Made by a program: the position numbers and the translations under genes. This document shows, in pieces, positions 1 to 6,535 of a stretch of 8,847 nucleotides of DNA (within the stretch, counting starts at the first letter, position 1; every line of letters begins with the position of its first letter). The stretch is from Acidobacteriota bacterium (GTDB lineage: Bacteria; Acidobacteriota; Terriglobia; Terriglobales; Acidobacteriaceae), in assembly GCA_021810175.1 (NCBI GenBank), contig JAJZJJ010000086.1, positions 1 through 8,847 of the forward strand, read 5' to 3'. The notes under the pieces are model-generated. The model had not been told where the DNA came from, made no database searches, and saw nothing but the letters and a program-made list of their open reading frames with translations.

Positions 1-1
1 C

Positions 2-562
2 GTCGGACCCGCCGCACTCCCCGTCCCCGCGCACACCCACGCCATTCTCAGCCTCAGCTCCGGCCGTGAGCTCCGCTTTGTCGACGCTCGCCGCTTCGGC
101 CGCCTCGCTCTCCGCCCCGCTGCCGCCGGACCCTTCACCGGACCCGGCCGCGAGCCGCTCACCATCTCTCCCGACGAGTTCGCCGCTCTCTTCCGCGGCC
201 GCAAAGTCGCCATCAAGCCCGCGCTGCTCAACCAGTCGCTTCTCCACGGCGTCGGCAATATCTATGCCGACGAAAGCCTCTTCCGCGCCGGCATCCGCCC
301 CACCCGTCCCGCCGGACGCCTCACCCGCGCGCGCCTCGAACGTCTCCACACCGCCCTGCGCCAGGTCCTCAAAGCCGCTATCCGCGCCGGTGGCTCCTCT
401 GTCTCCGACTACGTCGATGCTGAAGGCGAGCGCGGATTCTTCCAGATCCAGCACCGCGTCTACGCCCGCGAAGGCCAGCCCTGCCGCGTCTGTGGAACCC
501 CCATCCGCAAAATCGTCCTCGGCGGCCGCGGCACCCACTACTGCCCCCACTGCCAAACCTGA
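2..562 (+). CDS. mutM: Formamidopyrimidine-DNA glycosylase (Fpg/MutM), C-terminal part, 5' truncated by window edge
   Basis: Base-excision-repair glycosylase/AP lyase that removes oxidised purines such as 8-oxoguanine. The open frame enters at base 2 and gives 186 residues ending in TGA at 560-562; the N-terminal catalytic Pro-Glu end lies outside the window. Seen in sequence: the helix-two-turn-helix DNA-binding segment, with AIKPALLNQ followed by GVGNIYADE (about nt 211-282), which is near-diagnostic for the family, and a C-terminal zinc finger, CRVC (482-493), 16 residues, then CPHC (542-553), ending CQT. The Arg in GGRGTHYC corresponds to the DNA-contacting finger arginine of E. coli Fpg. 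The frame has no internal stop and the C-terminal end is where the family ends, so the gene looks intact here. It converges on the minus-strand cluster and is probably unrelated to it in function. Confidence 0.95.
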   Translation, partial: VGPAALPVPAHTHAILSLSSGRELRFVDARRFGRLALRPAAAGPFTGPGREPLTISPDEFAALFRGRKVAIKPALLNQSLLHGVGNIYADESLFRAGIRPTRPAGRLTRARLERLHTALRQVLKAAIRAGGSSVSDYVDAEGERGFFQIQHRVYAREGQPCRVCGTPIRKIVLGGRGTHYCPHCQT

Positions 563-563
563 C

Positions 564-587
564 GGACGCATGCCCCTCGTGCGGTCC
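564..587. terminator. Possible stem-loop in the convergent gap (weak terminator candidate)
   Basis: Just after the fpg stop, GGACGCA (564-570) can pair with TGCgGTCC (580-587) with one bulged G and a 9-nt loop. A second small stem, GTCGC/GCGAC (599-603 with 613-617), follows. Both lie between two convergent stop codons, a sensible place for a shared terminator. There is no T-run on either strand, so intrinsic termination is not demonstrated. Confidence 0.25.
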
Positions 588-628
588 CGATTCAATGGGT
601 CGCCCGCTCCGCGCGACTGCGGATGCGC

Positions 629-3319
629 TCAGTGGCCATCGGCTCGTGGCGGCCCCTTCTTCTGCGATATGGGTGTTCCCGCCGGGTGAATCATGTCCAT
701 CACCGTGATATTCACCCCGCTGCGAACCTCCGGCGAATCGCCCAGCAGCACCTGCTGCGTCCACGCTCTCCCGTCTCTCCTCACGACGATGTGGAATGTT
801 CCCGGCGGCAGATGCCGGAAAAGATAGCGTCCATCGCTGTCGGTATGCATGGAGCGATGTCCTGGCTCCAGATCCACTACCGCGTCTCCCAGGGGCGTGC
901 TCCTGCCCGTTCGCGGATTGAGCAGCAGAACGCGCCCCGAGATGCTCCGCTGCGCCGGGATGCGGAAATTAAAGTGCCCCGCCTGCCGCGCCGTGACTGC
1001 CGTCGTCTCATTGTGCAGCGCCGACAGCGAATATCCCGGAGGCAGCGTACCCGCCAGCGGATGGATCGTGTACGTGCCGCTGGGGAGTCCATCAATCTCC
1101 ACCTTGCCGTCGCCATCCGTGTTGACGTTCCGGTCGATTCCCGGCCCAGTGATGGTCAGGCGCACCTGCAGCCCCTCGCCCGCGTCGCTCCTGAAGCTTC
1201 CAAAGATTCGGCCTTTGGCAAAGCTGATGCCGAAATCCGCCGTCGCCCCAATAGGCAGCGACTTCGGAGAACTGCTGGTGTAGTAAAACGCACGCGAACT
1301 GTGGAAGTCGGCTTCCACACTGTGCATTCCGAAGGGCACGCCCCGAAACTCAAAATACCCATCCTGGTTCGTATGAGTTTTCCGGCGCCCATCCAGATAG
1401 ACCAGCACGTCGGCAATAGGCTTGTCGCCCGCCTGGTAGGCCTGCTGGTACCGATTGTCCACAAACACATGCCCGGAGATATCTCCTCGGCGGCCTGGGA
1501 CCAGCCAGCGCGGAATCGTGTTCAGCCTGTGCTGAAACGAAAACTGCTCCACAGGCTGCACCGTCTTTTGGCCTCCTGACGTGCTGCTGTAGAGCGAAAA
1601 TCCGGCATTCACCAGATTCGCAACTCCCAGTTTCCGCGTCCACAGTATGCCTGCGGTCGAAAGGTGCTGGTTCGGCAGGCCGCCGCCGCGGCTGGTGTTC
1701 ACCAGCGCGTTGAAATTCAGCTGGCCCACGCGTTTGTCCGCCCATTGCAGGTTCAGCCCGTACTGATCCCGAAGCGCCGCCAGCGCAACCGTAATGGGAG
1801 GGATGTACCCCTGCGTGCTCAGCACCGACGTTTGCTGCAGAAAATGGCTCATCTGCGTCGCGCTCAGCGCGGTCGCACTCTGATAGTTCAGCTGCTGGCC
1901 CAGCCCCGGCACGGTGCTGCCCTGCACCGGCGCCAGCACCGGTGTCTGCGTCTGCGTGTCGAAGTAGGCTGAGGCGTTCAGGTGTCCCGCGCGGGCATTC
2001 GCGTTGTATTCGTAACTGGTGCTGTTCGGATTGTTCCCGCTGTTGTTCAGCTGCTGGAACTGAAATGACCCTCCCAGATGCTTCCACTGCAGCTGCGGCC
2101 CGAACACAAATCCCGAACTGCTCACCGTGGGCGCCGCCGGCAGAATCGAGCGGAAGCGCGAAGCCACCAGCCCAGCCGTGGCCCCCACGTGGTGCGTGAT
2201 CCAGTACGTCTGGCTGAGATTGGCAGAGTCCACCTGCTGCTGCTCGATGGCCAGATTCACATCCGTATCGCTCGCATAGAACGATGCCTGCCACCGCCGG
2301 CTAAACTGCCGCGCCCAGTTGAAATCGGCCGTGCGCCCATGAAGCTCCGAAATAGCGAGGGCCGCAATGTTCGGAGACTGATAGTGAAAATCCGCGTCCA
2401 GTTGCTGCTTTTTCGTATCCCGGTCGAAGGTTCCCGCCAGAGCGAAGCCATCGCCCACTCCAACCTCGGCGGAAGCCTTGATGCCGCGCGGCCGCGCGTA
2501 CTGGTAATACAGCGTGCCGATCGCTCCCGGTGTCGCTCCCGCGTTCACGCTGGTATCGGTCGAAAGATAGTAGAAATTGCCCTCCAGATGCGAATAGCTG
2601 TTCAGCCGAAAACTCCGCGACACTCCGGCCAGCTCCCACCGGTTCGCCGGCAGCAGAAAATCCTGAAACTCGGTCACCGAAGTGATGCCCGCCTGGAAAT
2701 CCCATGGGCCGTCGCGCAGATGAACACCCCGCACAAACACGTTGTTCACCGTCAGCGAAGTATTGTTCACCATCTGATCCATCAGCGTCAGTTCGTGACC
2801 CGGCTTCGCGATCGAGTACGACAGCATCGGGAACCCCACCGGAGACTGACCGCCGGCGGGGAAGATGTTGGTGTTCATGATCTCCACGTGGATCCGCCGT
2901 TCGCCCTCAATCTGCGTCGCGTCCTCCACATTCGAGATCTCGTTCGGGTCGTTGTTGTAGCGAACCTGATAGTTCCCGAATTCGACCGTCTGATTTTCGC
3001 CGCCGCTGTTCCCGCCGGCCCCGAATCTTCGCGCTTGAAAAGGAACAGGTACGGTGACAGCAACGGCGCGCGCTCCGGTAATCGTAACCAGAATGACCGT
3101 CGTCTGCCCCGGCGCCTTCCCCGCAATGCGGAAGCCTCCCGGTACCGCCTCCGCCACCACGATATCCGGATCGAGCGAATACGCCGCCGTCACACCCGGC
3201 CGCGCGATCACGTTGGAGTGCCCGGACGCAACCAGCAGCGGCGCCGGGTCCTGCACCTGCGCCGCCGCCAAACACGGCAACATGGCTGCGATCAGCAGCG
3301 GCAGCCATGCGCTCTTCAT
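629..3319 (-). CDS. Usher-like outer-membrane beta-barrel protein with secretin-type pilus N-terminal domain and carboxypeptidase-regulatory-like repeats
   Basis: 896 aa, last gene of the cluster. ATG at 3319 is chosen because it overlaps the chaperone stop (ATGA, 3316-3319) and begins a clean signal peptide (residues 1-20, ending LAAA-Q); a longer in-frame reading from 3376 only adds non-signal sequence. Residues about 29-92 match the T2SS/T3SS/Tad pilus N-terminal domain pattern: GHSNVI, then DPDIV, then IAGKAPGQTTVIL. About 140-600 is aromatic-rich, alternating-strand sequence with many Asn/Gln/Ser turns, as in outer-membrane barrels. Three Ig-fold carboxypeptidase-regulatory-like units follow: about 612-672 (DISGHVFVD, then TNQDGYFEF, then VPFG), 702-755 (GRIFGSF, then TDGDGKVEI, then LPSGTY) and 791-850 (SISGRVLL, then TDSDGRYLF, then LPPGTF). 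Size and position after a chaperone fit an usher (FimD/CfaC are roughly 800-880 aa), but I see no clear classical usher signature, so the role is inferred. A basic Pro-rich tail ends the protein. Confidence 0.75.
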   Translation of the reverse strand: MKSAWLPLLIAAMLPCLAAAQVQDPAPLLVASGHSNVIARPGVTAAYSLDPDIVVAEAVPGGFRIAGKAPGQTTVILVTITGARAVAVTVPVPFQARRFGAGGNSGGENQTVEFGNYQVRYNNDPNEISNVEDATQIEGERRIHVEIMNTNIFPAGGQSPVGFPMLSYSIAKPGHELTLMDQMVNNTSLTVNNVFVRGVHLRDGPWDFQAGITSVTEFQDFLLPANRWELAGVSRSFRLNSYSHLEGNFYYLSTDTSVNAGATPGAIGTLYYQYARPRGIKASAEVGVGDGFALAGTFDRDTKKQQLDADFHYQSPNIAALAISELHGRTADFNWARQFSRRWQASFYASDTDVNLAIEQQQVDSANLSQTYWITHHVGATAGLVASRFRSILPAAPTVSSSGFVFGPQLQWKHLGGSFQFQQLNNSGNNPNSTSYEYNANARAGHLNASAYFDTQTQTPVLAPVQGSTVPGLGQQLNYQSATALSATQMSHFLQQTSVLSTQGYIPPITVALAALRDQYGLNLQWADKRVGQLNFNALVNTSRGGGLPNQHLSTAGILWTRKLGVANLVNAGFSLYSSTSGGQKTVQPVEQFSFQHRLNTIPRWLVPGRRGDISGHVFVDNRYQQAYQAGDKPIADVLVYLDGRRKTHTNQDGYFEFRGVPFGMHSVEADFHSSRAFYYTSSSPKSLPIGATADFGISFAKGRIFGSFRSDAGEGLQVRLTITGPGIDRNVNTDGDGKVEIDGLPSGTYTIHPLAGTLPPGYSLSALHNETTAVTARQAGHFNFRIPAQRSISGRVLLLNPRTGRSTPLGDAVVDLEPGHRSMHTDSDGRYLFRHLPPGTFHIVVRRDGRAWTQQVLLGDSPEVRSGVNITVMDMIHPAGTPISQKKGPPRADGH

Positions 3320-4134
3320 TGCACCGTGAAATCCGCCTGCCCTGTCAGAATGTGACCGGCATAGCTGTACGTGCACAAAACTCGATAGGTGCCGGCTTGA
3401 AGAGAGCCAGGGTATTCGGCGCGGAACAGCAGCCGCTCGCCCGGCAGCAGCCGCTGCTCAGGGAAAACCGCCTTCCCCACCAGCTTTCCCTTCTCGTTCA
3501 GAATGGCAGCCACACCCTTCGGCAGGGCCGGTTCGGTGCCCGTGTTGGTCAGATACTGGCTGAAGGTCAGATTCGTCGTCGCCGACGCCGGTGTTATCCG
3601 CAGCGGATCCGGCGCAATCTTCACGTCGCTCGTCAGGTTGAACGTAATCAGCGTCCCGATGGAAGCAACCAGTCCCACGCTTCCCTTGTTCGGCCGAATC
3701 GCGTTCGTGGCATGGAAAATGGCGACCATCGCCCGAATATCGGTCTTTGGCGGAAGTGTAATCGTCACAGTGACCGACTCGCTGCTCTTCGGCGGAGCGA
3801 CAATCTCCTCCGGCGAGAACACCGCGGTCGCGGCGATGCTGCCCGGAAGTTCTCCGGCGGGCATGAAAACCCGCTTCCCGTTCCGCACCACCACGTCTTC
3901 CGCCACCATGTGAAAGGTGAAAACATCCGGAGTGCTGTTGTTGATCGTGAGCCGCTGCGTCAGGCTCTGGCCAAAGGTGCCGCTGGCCATAATCACCGCC
4001 GGCGACAGCGAAAGCGCCCCTCCCTGAGCAAGCACGACAGGAGTGGCCGCGCCCGCGGCCGTCATCGCTGCCACCAGCCCGAGCAGGGCGTATTTCAATT
4101 TCCCAAAACCACTCCGGGGGAATGAATGGTTCAT
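3316..4134 (-). CDS. PapD-like periplasmic chaperone (two Ig-like domains)
   Basis: 272 aa. A basic N-terminus, a hydrophobic stretch (about 14-36) and a likely SPase I site near VLAQ-GG indicate export to the periplasm. Domain 1 (about 39-175) has the PapD-style start LSLSPAVIMA, then RLTINNST, a segment rich in beta strands, and FSPEEIVAPPKSSESVTVTI, which resembles the 'P-x-x-l-pp-x-s-x-x-v-r' strand of pilus chaperones. Domain 2 (about 176-272) begins with an NLTFSQYLTNTGT strand and contains LLPGERLLF followed by a Tyr-rich end. The DUF916-type Ig proteins of Gram-positive surface operons share a similar pattern, so the exact family is uncertain. It follows four secreted subunits and overlaps the usher-like gene by 4 nt, consistent with holding subunits in the periplasm and handing them to the outer-membrane protein. 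The 40-nt upstream gap has only a weak GGAACGG-type ribosome site. Confidence 0.75.
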   Translation of the reverse strand: MNHSFPRSGFGKLKYALLGLVAAMTAAGAATPVVLAQGGALSLSPAVIMASGTFGQSLTQRLTINNSTPDVFTFHMVAEDVVVRNGKRVFMPAGELPGSIAATAVFSPEEIVAPPKSSESVTVTITLPPKTDIRAMVAIFHATNAIRPNKGSVGLVASIGTLITFNLTSDVKIAPDPLRITPASATTNLTFSQYLTNTGTEPALPKGVAAILNEKGKLVGKAVFPEQRLLPGERLLFRAEYPGSLQAGTYRVLCTYSYAGHILTGQADFTVQ

Positions 4135-4174
4135 ATCGTATACCGTTCCGGTTGTGCCGCCGCGCCGGGCAGCC

Positions 4175-4738
4175 TCAGTTGCTCACAACCTGGAGAGAGA
4201 TTTCCGTCTGCAGTTTCGATTCGCTTTCCGAAGTGTCGAATGGCACCAGGATTTTGAGCTGATGCCGCGTATCCACTCCAACCGGCACGTGCGCATCGAC
4301 ACATACCGGATGTTGGCTCAAAGGCACCCCGTCCAGAAAAATTCTGTACGGGTTCACCAGATTTTGCAGCCAGGCGCGCACCATGGCCGTGCCCCCAGCC
4401 GGGGCTTGGCTTCCGATCCGCAGCACCAGCGATGTCTCCACGTCGAAACCGGATGGCTGGTGCTGGATATGAACGCCCCGCGTCGCCACCGGCCCCGCAT
4501 ACGACACCGTCCCCAGGTTCAGCACTCCAAATCCCTGCGCTCCCTGGATGCTCGCGGTGTCCGCCGCCGACAGAAAATTGACGGACATCGCTCCCGCAAT
4601 CCGGACCCGCATCGTCGGCAGCCTCCGGACCGGCACCCGGCCCAGGCGCACGCGCGAAGCAGCGCACCAGGCCGGAATACATGCCGCCAGGGCCAAACCG
4701 AAAACGAACACGGGCCGAAAGGAAGCCATCGGGTGCAT
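4175..4738 (-). CDS. Divergent secreted subunit or adaptor of the fibre cluster
   Basis: 187 aa (184 if the ATG at 4729 is used; the GAGG upstream is better spaced for that one). The N-terminus has a hydrophobic signal with two possible processing routes: a lipobox-like L17-A-A-C20, or SPase I cleavage after AWCA. The mature start is unusually Arg-rich, followed by VRIAGAMSVNFLSA and GFGVLNLGTVSYAG, which line up with the 'L-x-(F/L)-G-x-I/V-S-x-Y/A-G' block of the three preceding subunits. It ends EISLQVVSN, again with terminal Asn. It lacks the Ser/Thr-rich, low-charge composition of the other subunits and carries more Arg, His and Asp. It sits 8 nt after the 200-aa subunit and before the chaperone. 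A minor tip, base or anchor subunit is the simplest guess; no named family is recognised. Confidence 0.7.
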   Translation of the reverse strand: MHPMASFRPVFVFGLALAACIPAWCAASRVRLGRVPVRRLPTMRVRIAGAMSVNFLSAADTASIQGAQGFGVLNLGTVSYAGPVATRGVHIQHQPSGFDVETSLVLRIGSQAPAGGTAMVRAWLQNLVNPYRIFLDGVPLSQHPVCVDAHVPVGVDTRHQLKILVPFDTSESESKLQTEISLQVVSN

Positions 4739-4746
4739 GCCTCTGC

Positions 4747-5349
4747 CTAATTGGGGGTGGCCACAAAGTCAATCGTGTCGTTGATCGTTGAGGTGAAGAC
4801 CCCCGTGTTGGCAAGACCCAGGGAAACGTCGTAGGTCGCAGTTCCGTAAGTAGCCGCGTTGTCGATTGTGGTTGGAGTCGTTGCAGACGTCGTCAATGCC
4901 GCGGAGTTGTTGACCGACAAACTCGCACCGGTCACAGGCGCAGCCGACAGGTACCCGGCCAGCGTGTAATTGCTGCTCGTCATATTGGAGACATTCACGT
5001 CGAAATCCACTGGAGTGCTGACCGACCAGCAGTTGGTGCAGAAGGTCGGCGAAGTCGAAATCGTCGTGCCCGTCGGAGCGCTGCCGTATTCGGTGATGCT
5101 GCCAAACCCGAGCGTGGCCGCGTTGGTGTTGTTCCCACTTGCGAGCGACAAACCGCTCCCATCCGACTTGAACTCGAACTGAATCGCGCTCGCCACCGTC
5201 GCCGTCACCGTGAGATTACCGGTGGCTGCTGCCGGGCACGTTCCCGAGCAGGTCGGACCTGTTGCGAATGCCGGAGTCGCCGCCAGCGGCAGCAGCAAAG
5301 CGATGACCGCCAGCAATCGCTGCGTCGTCTTCTCGAAGGGCAATTTCAT
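4747..5349 (-). CDS. Secreted beta-rich structural subunit (pilin-like), possible major subunit
   Basis: 200 aa. A classical Sec signal peptide (Lys/Arg start, hydrophobic core, TPAFA-T cleavage near residue 30) precedes a Ser/Thr/Asn/Ala-rich, almost uncharged mature protein with alternating short strands. Motifs shared with its paralogues: LTVTATVASAIQFEF near the mature start, then SDGSGLSL, then TNAATLGFGSITEYG, and the C-terminal strand NDTIDFVATPN. It has two close Cys pairs, TCSGTC near the mature N-terminus and FCTNCW in the middle, which could form disulfides in the periplasm. It has the best ribosome binding site of the cluster (GAAAGGA, 7-nt spacer), which suggests high translation. 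CS1/CFA-type major pilins begin with a similar 'ITVTASV' strand, but I cannot say whether this is homology. A generic secreted protein is the alternative. Confidence 0.75.
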   Translation of the reverse strand: MKLPFEKTTQRLLAVIALLLPLAATPAFATGPTCSGTCPAAATGNLTVTATVASAIQFEFKSDGSGLSLASGNNTNAATLGFGSITEYGSAPTGTTISTSPTFCTNCWSVSTPVDFDVNVSNMTSSNYTLAGYLSAAPVTGASLSVNNSAALTTSATTPTTIDNAATYGTATYDVSLGLANTGVFTSTINDTIDFVATPN

Positions 5350-5356
5350 CGTGGTT

Positions 5357-5363
5357 TCCTTTC
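5357..5363 (-). promoter_or_regulatory. Strong ribosome binding site of the 200-aa subunit
   Basis: On the minus strand GAAAGGA lies 7 nt before the ATG at 5349, in a 23-nt gap. Other starts in this operon depend on overlaps or weak sites, so this one stands out as an independent initiation signal and fits a subunit needed in many copies. Confidence 0.65.
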
Positions 5364-5372
5364 GTTACGGGG

Positions 5373-5924
5373 CTAGTTCGACGTAGCCACCAGGTTGATG
5401 GTTGCGGATAACGCACTTCCGGTCGTCGGCCCTGATGAGCCGGAAGCCGTGGATACTACAGCGCTGATTGAGTGCTGAACGTTGGTCGCGTAAACGCCCG
5501 TCCCGGCCAGATTCTGTGGCGTCGTCGTCAGCGACGTGCTGTCGATCTCCAGAGTCACCCCAGGAATCAGGCTGGTGAGATCCGCGGAAAGCGTATAGCC
5601 ATTACTCGGCGTGGTCAGTCCGCTCTCCTGCACGTTCACATCGAAATAGGTCGTCGCGGTAAAAGTCGAAGCCTGATCCGTGATCGTCACGTTGGCCGGC
5701 GCCGTGCCATACGCCGAGATCGTGCCAAACGCCAGCGTGGCGTTCGAGGTTCCAGCTCCTCCCAGGGTCACCCCGGAAGAGTCGGAATTGATAACCATCT
5801 GCAGTCCCGAACCGTTCTGCAGCACGACATTCAGGGTGCCGCTCGCGCTCTGCGCCGCCGCGGATGCCGCCGCCGCGATTGCCAGCGCAAGAATTCCGAT
5901 TTGCCGGGAGATTCGCATACTCAT
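5373..5924 (-). CDS. Secreted beta-rich structural subunit (pilin-like), cysteine-free
   Basis: 183 aa from the ATG at 5924; a TTG at 5927 and an ATG at 5918 are in-frame alternatives. The 5924 ATG shares its A with the upstream TGA stop (TGATG), a common coupling junction. The signal peptide is Arg-containing, Ala-rich and ends AAAQ-S. The mature protein starts SGTLNVVLQNGSGLQMVI, then has the family block SNATLAFGTISAYGTAP and ends SATINLVATSN. It contains no cysteine, unlike both flanking subunits. Composition is Ser/Thr/Ala/Gly-rich with few charges and regular beta alternation. It is paralogous to the 200-aa and 190-aa products by position-specific motif matches, so the group arose by tandem duplication. 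Role inferred: structural component of an extracellular fibre or coat assembled through the neighbouring chaperone. Confidence 0.72.
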   Translation of the reverse strand: MSMRISRQIGILALAIAAAASAAAQSASGTLNVVLQNGSGLQMVINSDSSGVTLGGAGTSNATLAFGTISAYGTAPANVTITDQASTFTATTYFDVNVQESGLTTPSNGYTLSADLTSLIPGVTLEIDSTSLTTTPQNLAGTGVYATNVQHSISAVVSTASGSSGPTTGSALSATINLVATSN

Positions 5925-6496
5925 CAATTTGCCGTCGCCGTGAAGTCAATCGTGTTCCCGATACTGCCGGAGCCCACGGTGCTCGCCACCGTTACCAGCA
6001 GCTGCATCCCGTAATCGCTGCCATAGGCAACGGTGGAGCTCACCTGCTGTGGGGTGGTACTCAGATTGCTGGACATGGATTCGAACTTCCAGGTCACGCC
6101 GCTCAGCGGAGCACTGCCCAGAGCGGCTTTAATCGTGTAAGTGCTGCTGCTGGTGTTCGCCTGCGTGACGTTGACGTATACGTAGTTCAGGATGTTGTAG
6201 CTGCTTCCGTTCACGTACCAGTTCACGCATCCGCCATTCTGGGAATCCAGCGTATCCCCGGACATCGAAGCAATGCCCAGATTCAGTGCGGCGCTGTTGG
6301 TCCCCGCCCCCGTCACCGGGCAATATCCAACCCCCGACCCATTGTTCACAAACTGCAGCGAGATGCTGGACTGCACCGTCATCGAAACCAGCAAGGTGCT
6401 GCTCGATGTTGTCCCCGACTGCGCGTACACGGGTACGGCTGCGGCGGCACACAGCACGGCGCAGAGTAATCTACTTCGCTGGAACAGACGGATCAT
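5924..6496 (-). CDS. Secreted beta-rich structural subunit (pilin-like), first of the tandem paralogues
   Basis: 190 aa, starting 39 nt after the ATPase stop. The signal peptide is basic (RLFQRSR), has a hydrophobic core and ends VYAQ-S. The mature part contains LLVSMTVQSSISLQF, then NNGSGVGYC, then GTNSAALNLGIASMSGD, and ends GNTIDFTATAN. Two mature cysteines (GYCPV and GGCVNWY) probably form one disulfide. The middle is richer in Tyr/Asn/Val (NILNYVYVNV) than its paralogues. No strong ribosome site is visible; a GGTGG lies about 11 nt upstream of the ATG, so expression may depend on read-through from the ATPase gene. It resembles in layout the spore-coat-U/archaic-pilin and CS1-type subunits of chaperone-usher operons, but no family is assigned with confidence. 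Confidence 0.72.
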   Translation of the reverse strand: MIRLFQRSRLLCAVLCAAAAVPVYAQSGTTSSSTLLVSMTVQSSISLQFVNNGSGVGYCPVTGAGTNSAALNLGIASMSGDTLDSQNGGCVNWYVNGSSYNILNYVYVNVTQANTSSSTYTIKAALGSAPLSGVTWKFESMSSNLSTTPQQVSSTVAYGSDYGMQLLVTVASTVGSGSIGNTIDFTATAN

Positions 6497-6535
6497 GCGG
6501 TTCGGGCCACCAGGGTGCGGATACGCGGTGCACTG

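Noticed and set aside
66..689. Plus-strand Ser/Pro/Ala-rich frame over the fpg region
   Set aside because: Out of phase with the clear Fpg reading, which contains the zinc finger and GVGNIYADE motif.
623..1579. Plus-strand open frame (318 aa) opposite the 3' part of the usher-like gene
   Set aside because: Arg/Gln-rich low-information product overlapping the carboxypeptidase-regulatory-like repeats on the other strand; shadow frame.
2078..3355. Long plus-strand open frame (425 aa) opposite the usher-like gene
   Set aside because: Arg/His/Pro-rich product without domain pattern, fully antisense to a gene with signal peptide and recognisable domains; typical high-GC shadow.
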